64,000 nucleotides of DNA, taken from assembly GCA_963783105.1 (NCBI GenBank), contig CAWAMI010000003.1, positions 806,001 through 870,000 of the forward strand, read 5' to 3'. The notes under the pieces were generated by a model. It saw only the letters and a program-made list of their open reading frames with translations, searched no databases and had not been told where the DNA came from. Position 1 is the stretch's first letter. Each line of letters begins with the position of its first letter. The position numbers and the translations under genes are program-made. Positions 1-9,077 of the stretch are shown in pieces. The DNA comes from JAVEDQ01 sp963783105. Lineage in GTDB: Bacteria; Actinomycetota; Actinomycetes; Frankiales; Frankiaceae.

Positions 1-1898
1 ATGCGCGCGCCGTCCTCGATCGCCTCGTCGACGTGCGCGCAGATCTGCTCGATCCGCGCGGCCATCGCCGCGGCGCCCCCGTTGACGTCGTACAGACCGG
101 AGACCTTCACCGACGCGAAGTCCGGCATGTCGCCGTCGTCGTTGATGCCAGTGATCTTGGCCAGGTCGTCGTTGCTGATCACCGGGAACGGAACGGCTAC
201 CTGGCGGGCGTCGCTGGGCTCGGGCACCAGCAGGTTGCCCTCGGGGCCGAGCGCGGCGCCGAGCGAGGTGACGAGCTCCTCGCGGATGGCGTCCAGCGGC
301 GGGTTGGTCACCTGGGCGAACAGCTGGGTGAAGTAGTCGAAGATCAGCCGCGGCCGCTTCGAGAGCACGGCGACCGGGGTGTCGGTGCCCATCGACCCGA
401 TCGGCTCCGCGCCGTCGCGGGCCATCGGCAGCAGGAGGATCCGGACCTCTTCCTCGGTGTAGCCGAACACCTGCTGGCGGCGCAGCACCGACTGGTGCGG
501 ATAGATGATGTGCGCGCGCTGCGGGAGGTCCTTCAGCTCGATCATCCCGGCGGCGAGCCACTCCTGGTACGGGTGCTCGGCGGCCAGGCCGGCCTTGATC
601 TCGGCGTCGTCGACGATGCGGCCCTGCGCCGTGTCGACGAGGAACATGCGGCCGGGCTGCAGGCGCCCCTTGGAGATGACGTGCTCGGCGGGGATGTCGA
701 GGACGCCGACCTCGCTGGCCATGACCACCAGGCCGTCGTCGGTCACCCAGTAGCGGCTCGGGCGCAGGCCGTTGCGATCGAGCACGGCGCCGATGACGGT
801 GCCGTCGGTGAACGCGATGCTCGCCGGGCCGTCCCAGGGCTCCATGAGGCAGGCGTGGAAGCGGTAGAAGGCGCGCAGCGACTCGTCCATGTGCTGCGAG
901 TTCTCCCAGGCCTCCGGGATCATCATCAGCACGGAGTGCGGCAGGCTGCGTCCGCCGAGGTGCAGCAGCTCGAGCACCTCGTCGAAGCTCGCCGAGTCGG
1001 ACGCACCCGGCGTGCAGATCGGGAACAGCCGGTCCAGGGCGTCTTCACCGCCCGAGTCACTCTTGGCTCCGCCAAAGAGGTCGGACTCGAGCAGCGCCTC
1101 GCGGGCGGCCATCCAGTTCCGGTTGCCGCGGACGGTGTTGATCTCGCCGTTGTGGGCGACGTACCGGTACGGGTGGGCCAGCGGCCAGCTCGGGAACGTG
1201 TTGGTCGAGAAGCGGCTGTGCACCAGCGCGATGGCGCTCTCGAAGCGGGGGTCCTCGAGGTCCGGGAAGTACTCGGACAGCTGCGTGGTGGTGAGCATGC
1301 CCTTGTACACCAGGGTCCGGCCGGACAGGCTCGGGAAGTAGATGCCCAGCTCGCGCTCGGCGCGCTTGCGCAGGCAGAAGGCGCGCCGCTCGAGCTCCAT
1401 GCCGTCGGCGCCGCCGACGAACAGCTGGCGCATGACCGGCTCGACCTCGGTCGCCGCCTCGCCCAGCGTCTCGTTGTTCGTGGGGACCTCGCGCCAGCCG
1501 ATCAGCGACAGCCGCTCCTGGCGGCACAGCGCGCGCAGGCGCTGGATCGCGTGGTCGCGGTGCACGGCCTCCCGCGGCAGGAACGCCAGCCCGACCGCAT
1601 AGGAACCCTGCGGGGGCAGCGGGAAGCCGACCTCGGCGCGCAGGAACGCGTCCGGGACCTGCACGAGGATGCCGGCGCCGTCGCCGACCCTGGGATCCGA
1701 GCCGCTGGCGCCGCGATGGTCCAGGTTGCGCAGGGCGGTCAGGCCCTTGGCGACGAGGTCCGAACTCGGCCGCCCGTGCATGTCGACGACGAACGCGACG
1801 CCGCAGGCGTCGTGCTCGTACGAGGCGTCGTAGAGCCCCTGGGCTGGCGTGTGGCGGTGGCCCTGCTGGGTCGGCAGCTGGGGCGAGATGCTCGGCAT
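1..1898 (-). CDS. gltB: Glutamate synthase large subunit, N-terminal part (3' end lies outside the window)
   Basis: This is the glutamine-amidotransferase and adjoining region of the NADPH-dependent glutamate synthase alpha chain, which makes two glutamates from glutamine and 2-oxoglutarate. About 632 codons are present and the frame is open to the left edge, so the FMN and 3Fe-4S regions are missing from view. Near the N-terminus YEHDACGVAF places the expected nucleophile at Cys32. The first 31 residues would then be the propeptide that is normally removed. Other family segments include NLDHRGASGSDP, RFSTNTFPSWPLAHP, AHNGEINTVRGNRNWM and DRNGLRPSRYW. The ATG at 1898 gives a propeptide of ordinary length. 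The gene has its own 325-bp upstream gap, which carries a GlnR-like repeat. The identification is secure. Confidence 0.96.
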   Translation of the reverse strand, partial: MPSISPQLPTQQGHRHTPAQGLYDASYEHDACGVAFVVDMHGRPSSDLVAKGLTALRNLDHRGASGSDPRVGDGAGILVQVPDAFLRAEVGFPLPPQGSYAVGLAFLPREAVHRDHAIQRLRALCRQERLSLIGWREVPTNNETLGEAATEVEPVMRQLFVGGADGMELERRAFCLRKRAERELGIYFPSLSGRTLVYKGMLTTTQLSEYFPDLEDPRFESAIALVHSRFSTNTFPSWPLAHPYRYVAHNGEINTVRGNRNWMAAREALLESDLFGGAKSDSGGEDALDRLFPICTPGASDSASFDEVLELLHLGGRSLPHSVLMMIPEAWENSQHMDESLRAFYRFHACLMEPWDGPASIAFTDGTVIGAVLDRNGLRPSRYWVTDDGLVVMASEVGVLDIPAEHVISKGRLQPGRMFLVDTAQGRIVDDAEIKAGLAAEHPYQEWLAAGMIELKDLPQRAHIIYPHQSVLRRQQVFGYTEEEVRILLLPMARDGAEPIGSMGTDTPVAVLSKRPRLIFDYFTQLFAQVTNPPLDAIREELVTSLGAALGPEGNLLVPEPSDARQVAVPFPVISNDDLAKITGINDDGDMPDFASVKVSGLYDVNGGAAAMAARIEQICAHVDEAIEDGAR

Positions 1899-1975
1899 TC
1901 AGCGATTCCCGTCCGTCTGGTTCAGGTCACAGAGCGGACGACGCTGTCCTGGCCCGGTTTGCCGGTGGCAGTGGT

Positions 1976-2013
1976 GTTACCGAGAGGTTACGTGCCCCTC
2001 CCGACACGTGTCG
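1976..2013 (-). promoter_or_regulatory. Candidate GlnR-type operator and palindrome upstream of gltB
   Basis: The 1899-2223 gap has no gene. It contains GTTAC-N6-GTTAC at 1976-1991, read on the gltB strand as GTAAC-CTCTCG-GTAAC. The actinobacterial GlnR consensus is roughly gTnAC-N6-GaAAC, so one half fits fully and the other differs at one position. A 12-bp perfect palindrome, CGACACGTGTCG, lies at 2002-2013 and another GTTAC at 2046. The repeat is about 80 bp upstream of the gltB start, a suitable place for nitrogen control. The assignment to GlnR is an inference from the motif only. Confidence 0.4.
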
Positions 2014-2223
2014 AGTTTGCCAGTTCGGGGTCAGGCGTGGGACCGGGTTACGTCGCGTCGAGAGTCCGCCAGCACTACGGTACGACCCCGCGCCGCGTTC
2101 GCCGACACCGCCGTCGTAATGCACATCACGCCCGTCCTCACCGAAGGCGGAATGGGCAGGTCAGCGGCGTGCGAAGCTGACAATTCGCCGCATACGTCAA
2201 GCGGATTCGCCCGCCGATCCCCC

Positions 2224-3045
2224 TCAGCCGACCCCGACGTGGAAGAGCAACCCGACCAGATAGGTGGCGCCCGCGGCGACTCCTCCCAGCAGCAGCTGCC
2301 GCCCGCCGCTGAAGATGACCGAGCGTGACGTGAAGCGGGCGACCAGCGCCCCCGCCCCGAACAGTGCCACCCCGGCGACGACCAGCGAGATGATCACCGA
2401 CGTCGCGCCCAGCAGGTAGGGCAGGACCGGGATCAGCGCGCCGATCGCGAAGGCGGCGAACGAGGCGCCCGCGGCGACCCACGGTGAGGGCAGCTTCCCC
2501 GGATCCACGCCGAGTTCCTCGCGGGCGTGGATTGCGAGGGCGGTCTCGGGGTCGCGGCTCAGCTGCGCGGCCACCTCGGCGGCCAGCGCCGGCTCGAGGC
2601 CGCGCGCCTCGTACATCTCTGCGAGCTCCTTGCGCTCGGCGTTGGGGTGGCGGTGCAGCTCGAGCCGCTCGATGTCGACCTCCGCCTGGAGGGCCTCGTT
2701 CTGCGACTGCACCGACGTGTACTCGCCCGTCGCCATCGAGAAGGCGCCGGCGACGAGGCCGGCGAAGCCCGCGAGCACCACGGTGTCGGTGCTGACCGCG
2801 CTGCCCGCGAAGCCGGCGATGAGGGCGACGTTGCTGACCAGGCCGTCCATCGCACCGAAGGTGCCCGCACGCAGCCACCCCCCGCTGACGTCCCGGTGGG
2901 AGTGGTCGTGGTCGTGAGCGGTGAGTTCGGCACTGCTCGGGTCGGGGTGCCCGTCCTGCCCTCGGTGCACCTCAGCCCCGTGCACGTGTCGCGGCATCGC
3001 CGCCTCCGTCTGCTCCGAGGCGGGGCCGTGCTCCAAGGAGGTCAT
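2224..3045 (-). CDS. VIT1/CCC1-family iron/manganese transporter with a His-rich N-terminus
   Basis: This is a 273-residue membrane protein of the VIT1/CCC1 family, whose members move Fe2+ or Mn2+ across membranes, usually away from the cytosol. The family segment DGLVSNVALIAGFAGS (about residues 68-83) starts the first membrane helix. A helix around MATGEYTSVQSQNEALQAEV leads into the acidic cytoplasmic domain (about 105-165). Three further hydrophobic segments fill the C-terminal half, giving the usual five. Residues 19-51 are rich in His and Asp (HVHGAEVHRGQDGH, HDHDHSHRD), which could bind metal; this extension is not part of the core family. The ATG lies 3 bp after the lgt stop codon, so the gene is probably co-transcribed with lgt. 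An internal ATG at residue 17 is an alternative start. Substrate is not determinable from sequence. Confidence 0.85.
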   Translation of the reverse strand: MTSLEHGPASEQTEAAMPRHVHGAEVHRGQDGHPDPSSAELTAHDHDHSHRDVSGGWLRAGTFGAMDGLVSNVALIAGFAGSAVSTDTVVLAGFAGLVAGAFSMATGEYTSVQSQNEALQAEVDIERLELHRHPNAERKELAEMYEARGLEPALAAEVAAQLSRDPETALAIHAREELGVDPGKLPSPWVAAGASFAAFAIGALIPVLPYLLGATSVIISLVVAGVALFGAGALVARFTSRSVIFSGGRQLLLGGVAAGATYLVGLLFHVGVG

Positions 3046-3048
3046 ATC

Positions 3049-4083
3049 TCAATGATTCCCTCTCGACCGGGTTCCGCCCCTCGAGGTGGGCGTGGCGTGC
3101 GCCTCGCCGCCGGAGTCGTCCGCCGGGTCGGCGCCCTCCACCGCCTCGCCGCCGGAGTGGTCCGCCGGGTCGGCGCCCTCCACCGGGTCGGCGCCGCCCG
3201 CCGGGTCAGCGCCCTCTGCCGGGTCAGCGCCCTCTGCCCGCTCCGGGTCCGTCACCGGCGGAACAGGGTCACCGTGGGCGCCCGCGGTCTCCGGCTCGCG
3301 CTGCCCACGCCGGGCGACCATGTAGAGCGCCGCGGCGAGCCCGACCGCGAGACTCACGTAGTCGTTGAGGCGGAGCCCGAAGAAGCGATGGGCCTCGTCG
3401 ATGCGCAGCGCCTCGATCCACCCCCGGCCGAGGCAGTAAAGGGCGACGTAGAGGGCGAACACCCGGCCCTTGCCGAGCCGGAACCGCCGGTCGGCCCAGA
3501 TGCAGGCCGCCGCCACACTGAGGGTCCACAGCGACTCGTACAGGAAGGTCGGCTGGTACGTCGCCTGGCCGGGCTCGAGCTGCCTGTCGGGGTCGATCCG
3601 GACCGCCCAGGGCAGGTCCGTCGCCCGCCCGTAGAGCTCCTGGTTGAAGTAGTTGCCCCAGCGGCCGATCGCCTGCGCCACGACGATCCCCGGAGCGACC
3701 GCGTCGGCGCAGAGCAGCACGGGCAGCTTCATCCGACGGACCGCGATGATCCCGCCGAGGAAGCCACCCGCGATGCCGCCCCAGATCCCGAGTCCCCCGT
3801 TCCAGACCTTGAAGGCCGCGATCGGGTCGCCGCCGGATCCGAAGTAGGGCTCCGGTGTCGTGATGACGTGGTACAGCCTCGCGCCCACCAGCCCGAACGG
3901 CACGCCCCAGGTGGCGATCTCGACCGCGGTGCCCTCGGGGGCCCCGCGGGCGCGGAGCCGCTGCTCGGCGAGCACGACGGCCACGACGATGCCGAGCACG
4001 ATGCAGAAGGCATAGCCCCGCAGGGGCAGCGGACCGAGGTCGACCACCCCGGACGAGGGGCTGGGGAACGACGCGATCAGCAC
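3049..4083 (-). CDS. lgt: Prolipoprotein diacylglyceryl transferase with a repetitive acidic C-terminal tail
   Basis: Lgt moves diacylglycerol from phosphatidylglycerol to the lipobox cysteine of prolipoproteins at the cytoplasmic membrane. The 344-residue product has the family core: LRGYAFCIVLGIVVAVVLAE near the N-terminus, GARLYHVIT, GGLGIWGGIAGG, RWGNYFNQELYGRATDLPWA, and PTFLYESLW. The gene starts with GTG at 4083. After about residue 270 the protein carries a non-family tail of short repeats of the type EGADPAEGADPAGGADP, acidic and probably disordered. The DNA behind the tail is itself repetitive (about 3100-3240). lgt following trpA is the normal actinobacterial order. Here the two genes are separated by a 164-bp gap with two hairpins. 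Confidence 0.95.
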   Translation of the reverse strand: MLIASFPSPSSGVVDLGPLPLRGYAFCIVLGIVVAVVLAEQRLRARGAPEGTAVEIATWGVPFGLVGARLYHVITTPEPYFGSGGDPIAAFKVWNGGLGIWGGIAGGFLGGIIAVRRMKLPVLLCADAVAPGIVVAQAIGRWGNYFNQELYGRATDLPWAVRIDPDRQLEPGQATYQPTFLYESLWTLSVAAACIWADRRFRLGKGRVFALYVALYCLGRGWIEALRIDEAHRFFGLRLNDYVSLAVGLAAALYMVARRGQREPETAGAHGDPVPPVTDPERAEGADPAEGADPAGGADPVEGADPADHSGGEAVEGADPADDSGGEAHATPTSRGGTRSRGNH

Positions 4084-4147
4084 GCACCTACGCTAGCCGC
4101 AGTAGCGCGTTCGAGCCCGTAACGCCGGTCGGTGCTCCTGCGGGCCC

Positions 4148-4212
4148 AACACCAGCTCCGGTGTTGCCGCCCGGCAGGAAGCCCCCACCACCCCGACACC
4201 AGCTCCGGTGTC
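4148..4212. repeat. Two hairpins with 47-bp spacing between trpA and lgt
   Basis: AACACC-AGCTCC-GGTGTT (4148-4165) and GACACC-AGCTCC-GGTGTC (4195-4212) are near-identical hairpins with 6-bp stems and the same loop. Both are followed by GCCGCCCGGC. Their spacing is exactly 47 bp, the period of the array at 12.2 kb, which has the related core ACACC-CGAACC-GGTGT followed by CGACCGCCCG. The pair lies in the 4084-4247 gap inside the trp-lgt transcription unit, so it would form hairpins in the mRNA. Function is unknown. No U-rich run follows that would suggest a standard terminator. Confidence 0.7.
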
Positions 4213-4247
4213 GCCGCCCGGCGCAAGAGCGCCCAACCGACCGACCC

Positions 4248-5083
4248 TCAGCGGGCGGGGCGCCGCACCCCGGCGGCGAGATCGGCGGCGAGCGCGCGGA
4301 CGGCCTCGACACCGGCCGCCTCGTCCGGGGCGTCGAGCAGCGCGCGGACGAAGGCGCTGCCCACGATGACACCGTCCGCGTACCCCGCCACCTCGGCTGC
4401 CTGCTCGCCGTTGCTCACCCCGAGCCCGACCCCGATCGGTAGCCCGGTGAGCGGCCGCGTTCGGGCCACGAGCTCCCCGGCGCGGTTGCCGATGGCGGAG
4501 CGGGCGCCGGTGACCCCCATGGTGCTCGCGGCATAGACGAAGCCGCGGTTCACGGAAGCGACGACGCGGATGCGTTCCTCCGTCGAGGACGGCGCGACGA
4601 GGAAGACCGGGTCGAGCCCGTGCGTCGCGGCGGCCTCGATCCACTCCCCGGCTTCCTCGGGGACGAGATCCGGAGTGATCATCCCCACGCCACCCGCCGC
4701 GGCGAGGTCGGCGGCGAAGCGGGCGGGTCCGTAGCGCTCGACCGGGTTCCAGTAGGTCATGACCAACGTCGGCGCCGCGTCGGCGACGCCCGCCACGGTG
4801 CGCAGGACGTCAGTGGTGCGGGCGCCGCGGGCGAGGGCGGCGTCGACCGCCTCCTGGATCGTCGGCCCGTCCATCAGCGGGTCGGAGTACGGCAGCCCGA
4901 CCTCGATCACGTCGACGCCGCCGTCGACCATGGCACGCAGCGCCGCGACACAGCCCTCGACGCTCGGATAGCCGGCGGGCAGATACCCGACGAGCGCGGC
5001 ACGGCCCTCCGTCCGCGCGCGGGCGAAGGCCTCGCCGAGGCGGTCGGTCGCCGCGGTCACGGCGGCCGGCGGAGTCGGCGGGC

Positions 5084-5087
<4 letters not shown>
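4248..5087 (-). CDS. trpA: Tryptophan synthase alpha chain
   Basis: TrpA cleaves indole-3-glycerol phosphate to indole and glyceraldehyde 3-phosphate within the alpha2-beta2 tryptophan synthase complex. The 279-residue length is normal. The signature VIEVGLPYSDPLMDGPTIQ carries the catalytic Glu (in EVGLPYSDP) and the catalytic Asp (in LMDGP). AAATHGLDPVFLVAPSSTEERI and the phosphate-binding GVGLGVSNGEQA are also present. The ATG overlaps the trpB stop by 4 bp, indicating translational coupling in the order trpC-trpB-trpA. The gene is followed by the hairpin-bearing gap before lgt. Confidence 0.97.
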
Positions 5088-6396
<1,309 letters not shown>

Positions 6397-6400
<4 letters not shown>

Positions 6401-7224
6401 CGGGTGCCTCCCGTCGCCACGACCGTGCCGCCCGTCGCCGCGGTTCCGGCGCGGACGAGCTCCGCCACCGCGGTCCGCGGGTCGGCGCCGGTGACGGCCG
6501 ACTCCCCCACGAGGACGGCCGAGGCCCCGGCGTCCGCGTACGCGCGGACGTCGTCGCCGTTGCGGACCCCGGATTCGGCGATGACCACCGCCTGCGCCGG
6601 CAGCAGCGGCCGGACGCGGGCGAAGGTGTCCCGGTGGACCTCGAGCGTGCGGAGGTCGCGGGCGTTGACGCCGAACAGCGTCGCCCCCGCATCGAGCGCG
6701 CGGCCCGCCTCGTCCTCGTCGTGCACCTCGACCAACGGCGTCATCCCGAGCCCTTCGATCTCCTCGATCAGCGCCCCGAGCAGCGTCTGCTCCAGCGCGG
6801 CGACGATGAGCAGCACCAGCTCGGCGCCGTGGGCACGCGCCTCCCAGACCTGGTACGGCGTGACCACGAAGTCCTTCCGCAGGACCGGCACCTCGACGGC
6901 CGCACGGACCCTGTCGAGGTCGTCCAGGCTGCCGCCGAACCGGCGCTGCTCGGTGAGAACCGAGATGGCCGCGGCCCCGCCCGCGGCGTAGGCGGCGGCG
7001 AGCTCGCCGGGGTCGGGGATGTCGGCGAGCGCGCCCTTGCTCGGGGAGCGGCGCTTCACCTCGGCGATGACGGCGACGTCCGGACCACTCAGGACGTCCA
7101 GCCCGCGCCCCGGCCGGTCCGAGGGCTGGACGCGGGCCCGGAGCTCGTCGAACGAGAGCGCGGCCTCGCGTGCCGCGAGGTCGATCCGCACGCCGTCCAC
7201 GATCGAGTCGAGAACGGTCGCCAT
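6397..7224 (-). CDS. trpC: Indole-3-glycerol phosphate synthase
   Basis: TrpC closes the indole ring, converting carboxyphenylamino-deoxyribulose phosphate to indole-3-glycerol phosphate. The 275-residue TIM-barrel protein shows AEVKRRSPSKGALADIPDP, ISVLTEQRRFGGSLDDL, VLRKDFVVTPYQVWEARAHGA, LVEVHDEDEA, GVNARDLRTLEV and IAESGVRNGDDV, which together contain the expected catalytic Lys and Glu residues. The protein is monofunctional: no TrpF domain is fused. The stop overlaps the trpB start by 4 bp. Upstream lies a 42-bp gap and then two small membrane proteins that interrupt the usual TrpM-trpC adjacency. Confidence 0.97.
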
Positions 7225-7266
7225 GTCCGCGATCCTACGGTCGGGGCGCTCTCGGCCGCCTCTGGT

Positions 7267-7707
7267 TCACAGGCGCAGCGGCCCCTTCGCCGTCGGGAAG
7301 GCCTGCAGCGCGTCCCGGGAGTAGAGCAGCGCGATGGTGGCGCCGCTGAGCAGGAAGGAGATGGCGAAGGTGACCACGCCACGCCCGGCAAACGGGATGG
7401 TCAGCAGCACGGTGACCACCGACAGCACGATCCCCGCGCTGCGGCCCCAGGGCACGAGCTGACGCACGAGGACGCCGGCCCGGATCAGCGCCGCACAGAT
7501 GAGCAGGTCGGCGAGCGTGATGAGGAGGCCGAGCGGGCTGAGGGAGTAGGCCGCCAGCCCGAAGCACCCGCCCAGCAACCCCAGCCCGCCGTTGATGCAC
7601 AGCAGGTTCGCCGCGACGTCGACCGGCTTGGGGGCCCCTCGGCCCTCGGGTTCGGGGTACCAGCCGTTGGCGGGGAAGTCCCGGGAACGGGGTCGCGGCT
7701 CAGTCAT
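7267..7707 (-). CDS. Small integral membrane protein of unknown function in the trp operon
   Basis: This is a 146-residue product I do not recognise. The first 30 residues are charged and proline-rich (MTEPRPRSRDF, NGWYPEPEGRG). They are followed by about four hydrophobic segments: INGGLGLLGGCFGLAAYSL, LGLLITLADLLICAALI, AGIVLSVVTVLLTIPFAG and VTFAISFLLSGATIALLYS. A short basic C-terminus ends in KGPLRL. It starts with ATG at 7707, 45 bp after the preceding membrane-protein gene and 42 bp before trpC, so it is likely to be part of the trp transcription unit. No catalytic motif is visible. A role in tryptophan metabolism is suggested only by position. Confidence 0.75.
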   Translation of the reverse strand: MTEPRPRSRDFPANGWYPEPEGRGAPKPVDVAANLLCINGGLGLLGGCFGLAAYSLSPLGLLITLADLLICAALIRAGVLVRQLVPWGRSAGIVLSVVTVLLTIPFAGRGVVTFAISFLLSGATIALLYSRDALQAFPTAKGPLRL

Positions 7708-7752
7708 GACCGACGAACGGTAGTTCGCACCCGGAGCACGCCGCCGCTTTGG

Positions 7753-8289
7753 CTACTCCTTGGGCGCGTCGTACTCGTCGAGCATCGGCTGACGGAACAG
7801 CAGGACGATCTCGGCGACACACAGCAGCAACACGACGTACTTCGCACCGGAGATCAAGGTCAGGTTGAGGAAGATCGTGACCATCGTCAGCGCCATCCCG
7901 AGCAGCACGAGCGTCCGGGACCAGTTCTTGCGGAACACGAGTGCGAGTGCGAGCCCGAGATTGACGACGCCCATGACGTAGAGCGACTGCTCGACCAGCG
8001 GGTGGCGGCCGATGACCGTCGTCCCGAGGTACATCATGATCAGCCCGATCGCGCCCAGGACCGCCATCGAAGCGGTGGCGTAGGGACCGACCTTGCGCTT
8101 GCTCTCCCTGAGCTGCGCCCGGTGGGACTTGCGGTCCTGTTCCGCCAGCTCCTCCTGGCTCAACGAAGCCTTGGTGTCGTCGTCCAGCTCCTCCACGCCG
8201 CGCGTGTCGTCGTCCGACAAGCCCTGGTTCGACTGCTCGGTCGATTCGTCCTTCGACGACGTCTGCGTCTGTTCGGCGTCCGTGGCCAT
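7753..8289 (-). CDS. Membrane protein with acidic N-terminus, unknown function, in the trp operon
   Basis: The 178-residue product has an unusual first 60 residues, rich in Asp, Glu, Gln and Ser (for example TSSKDESTEQSNQGLSDDD). A basic patch (DRKSHRAQLRESKRKVG) follows, then four hydrophobic segments: YATASMAVLGAIGLIMMYLG, LYVMGVVNLGLALALVF, LVLLGMALTMVTIFLNLTLI and YVVLLLCVAEIVLLF. The ATG at 8289 is preceded by GGAGCTCC, a good ribosome binding site. With the next gene it forms a pair of unknown membrane proteins between the Trp-associated membrane protein and trpC. It is not a family I can name. The acidic tail could be a cytoplasmic protein-binding segment. Confidence 0.75.
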   Translation of the reverse strand: MATDAEQTQTSSKDESTEQSNQGLSDDDTRGVEELDDDTKASLSQEELAEQDRKSHRAQLRESKRKVGPYATASMAVLGAIGLIMMYLGTTVIGRHPLVEQSLYVMGVVNLGLALALVFRKNWSRTLVLLGMALTMVTIFLNLTLISGAKYVVLLLCVAEIVLLFRQPMLDEYDAPKE

Positions 8290-8427
8290 CGGAGCTCCTT
8301 GTCCGGCGCAAACCGGTATCGACTGGCGGTGCTGGGGCGGTCAGGGCCTAGGTACCCATCCGACGACCCCTCGCCAATCGAAATGACAGGACAATTTCGC
8401 GCTCGGGTTTCGGCTCAGGGGTTCGGC

Positions 8428-9033
8428 TCAGGGCTCGCGGGTCGGGTCCTCGCCACGCTCGAGGGCGTCCCAGGTCGAGACCGCGGGTCGGCGGGTGCCA
8501 CCCGCCCCGGCCGATCCGGCCGAGTCCCCCGTGCGGTCGTACCGGGCGGCGAGGCCGGGCCAGCCGCGCCGGTAGCGCACCGCCACGCCCCCGGCCGCCA
8601 CGAGGGCGAGCCCGCCCGCCGTCGCGACCCAGCCGACGCCGGACGAATCGGCGGTCGCCGCCGCGTTCGCCTGCCGTGCCCGTTCCGTCGAGCGGGCGGC
8701 GTCGCCGGGGTTGCGCACGACGTCGGCGGTGAGCAGGACGACGCCGATCCCGGCGACGACCACGAGGCACGCGGCGGCCAGCCGGAGGCCACCGCGGGCC
8801 AGACGCCCGGCGGAGGCCGCGGCGACCACGCCGGCGACGCCGACGAGTGCCAGGGGAACCGCGGCGGGCACGAGCGTGCTCCCCGTCAGCGGGACGCGCC
8901 CGGCGCCGGGCAGCTCGGGATCGACCGGCACGGCCGTGACCCAGCGAGCGGTTCCGGCAGCCGCGACGAGGAGCAACCCCAGCACCGCCAGCCCGACGGC
9001 GGCGGCGAGCCCGATCCGGGCGCGGCGCTCCAT
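8428..9033 (-). CDS. Trp biosynthesis-associated membrane protein (TrpM/TIGR02234 type)
   Basis: The 201-residue membrane protein matches, by position and layout, the actinobacterial family found next to trpE. The N-terminus MERRARIGLAAAVGLAVLGL is followed by LLLVAAAGTARWVTAVP, a long helix region around LVPAAVPLALVGVAGVVAA, then LRLAAACLVVVAGIGVVLL and WVATAGGLALVAAGGVAVRY, about four transmembrane helices. The soluble C-terminal tail contains the usual Trp and Glu residues (STWDALERGEDPT). Its ATG overlaps the stop codon of a 14-codon mini-ORF (TGATG) and no Shine-Dalgarno sequence is visible, so translation probably depends on coupling. The molecular function of the family is unknown. Confidence 0.85.
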   Translation of the reverse strand: MERRARIGLAAAVGLAVLGLLLVAAAGTARWVTAVPVDPELPGAGRVPLTGSTLVPAAVPLALVGVAGVVAAASAGRLARGGLRLAAACLVVVAGIGVVLLTADVVRNPGDAARSTERARQANAAATADSSGVGWVATAGGLALVAAGGVAVRYRRGWPGLAARYDRTGDSAGSAGAGGTRRPAVSTWDALERGEDPTREP

Positions 9034-9077
9034 CAGCGGGCGTTCATCGGCGGAGGGACCATCGGCGGAGGGACCAT
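9033..9077 (-). CDS. 14-codon mini-ORF (MVPPPMVPPPMNAR) bridging trpE and the Trp membrane protein
   Basis: The 44 bases between trpE and the Trp-associated membrane protein contain an ORF whose ATG overlaps the trpE stop (TGATG) and whose stop overlaps the next start (TGATG). The product would be MVPPPMVPPPMNAR, with two PPP motifs. It is built from a perfect 15-bp tandem duplication (9045-9059 and 9060-9074), each unit giving an in-frame ATG. PPP is a known ribosome-slowing sequence relieved by EF-P. Translation is not proven. The alternative is a non-coding spacer made by duplication. The two-sided stop/start overlap and the complete absence of stops make coding plausible. Confidence 0.5.
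   Translation of the reverse strand: MVPPPMVPPPMNAR

Noticed and set aside
33..2180. A 715-codon plus-strand open frame at the left edge
   Set aside because: It is antisense to gltB, which has full family motifs. The frame has no recognisable domain and continues across the gltB promoter gap.
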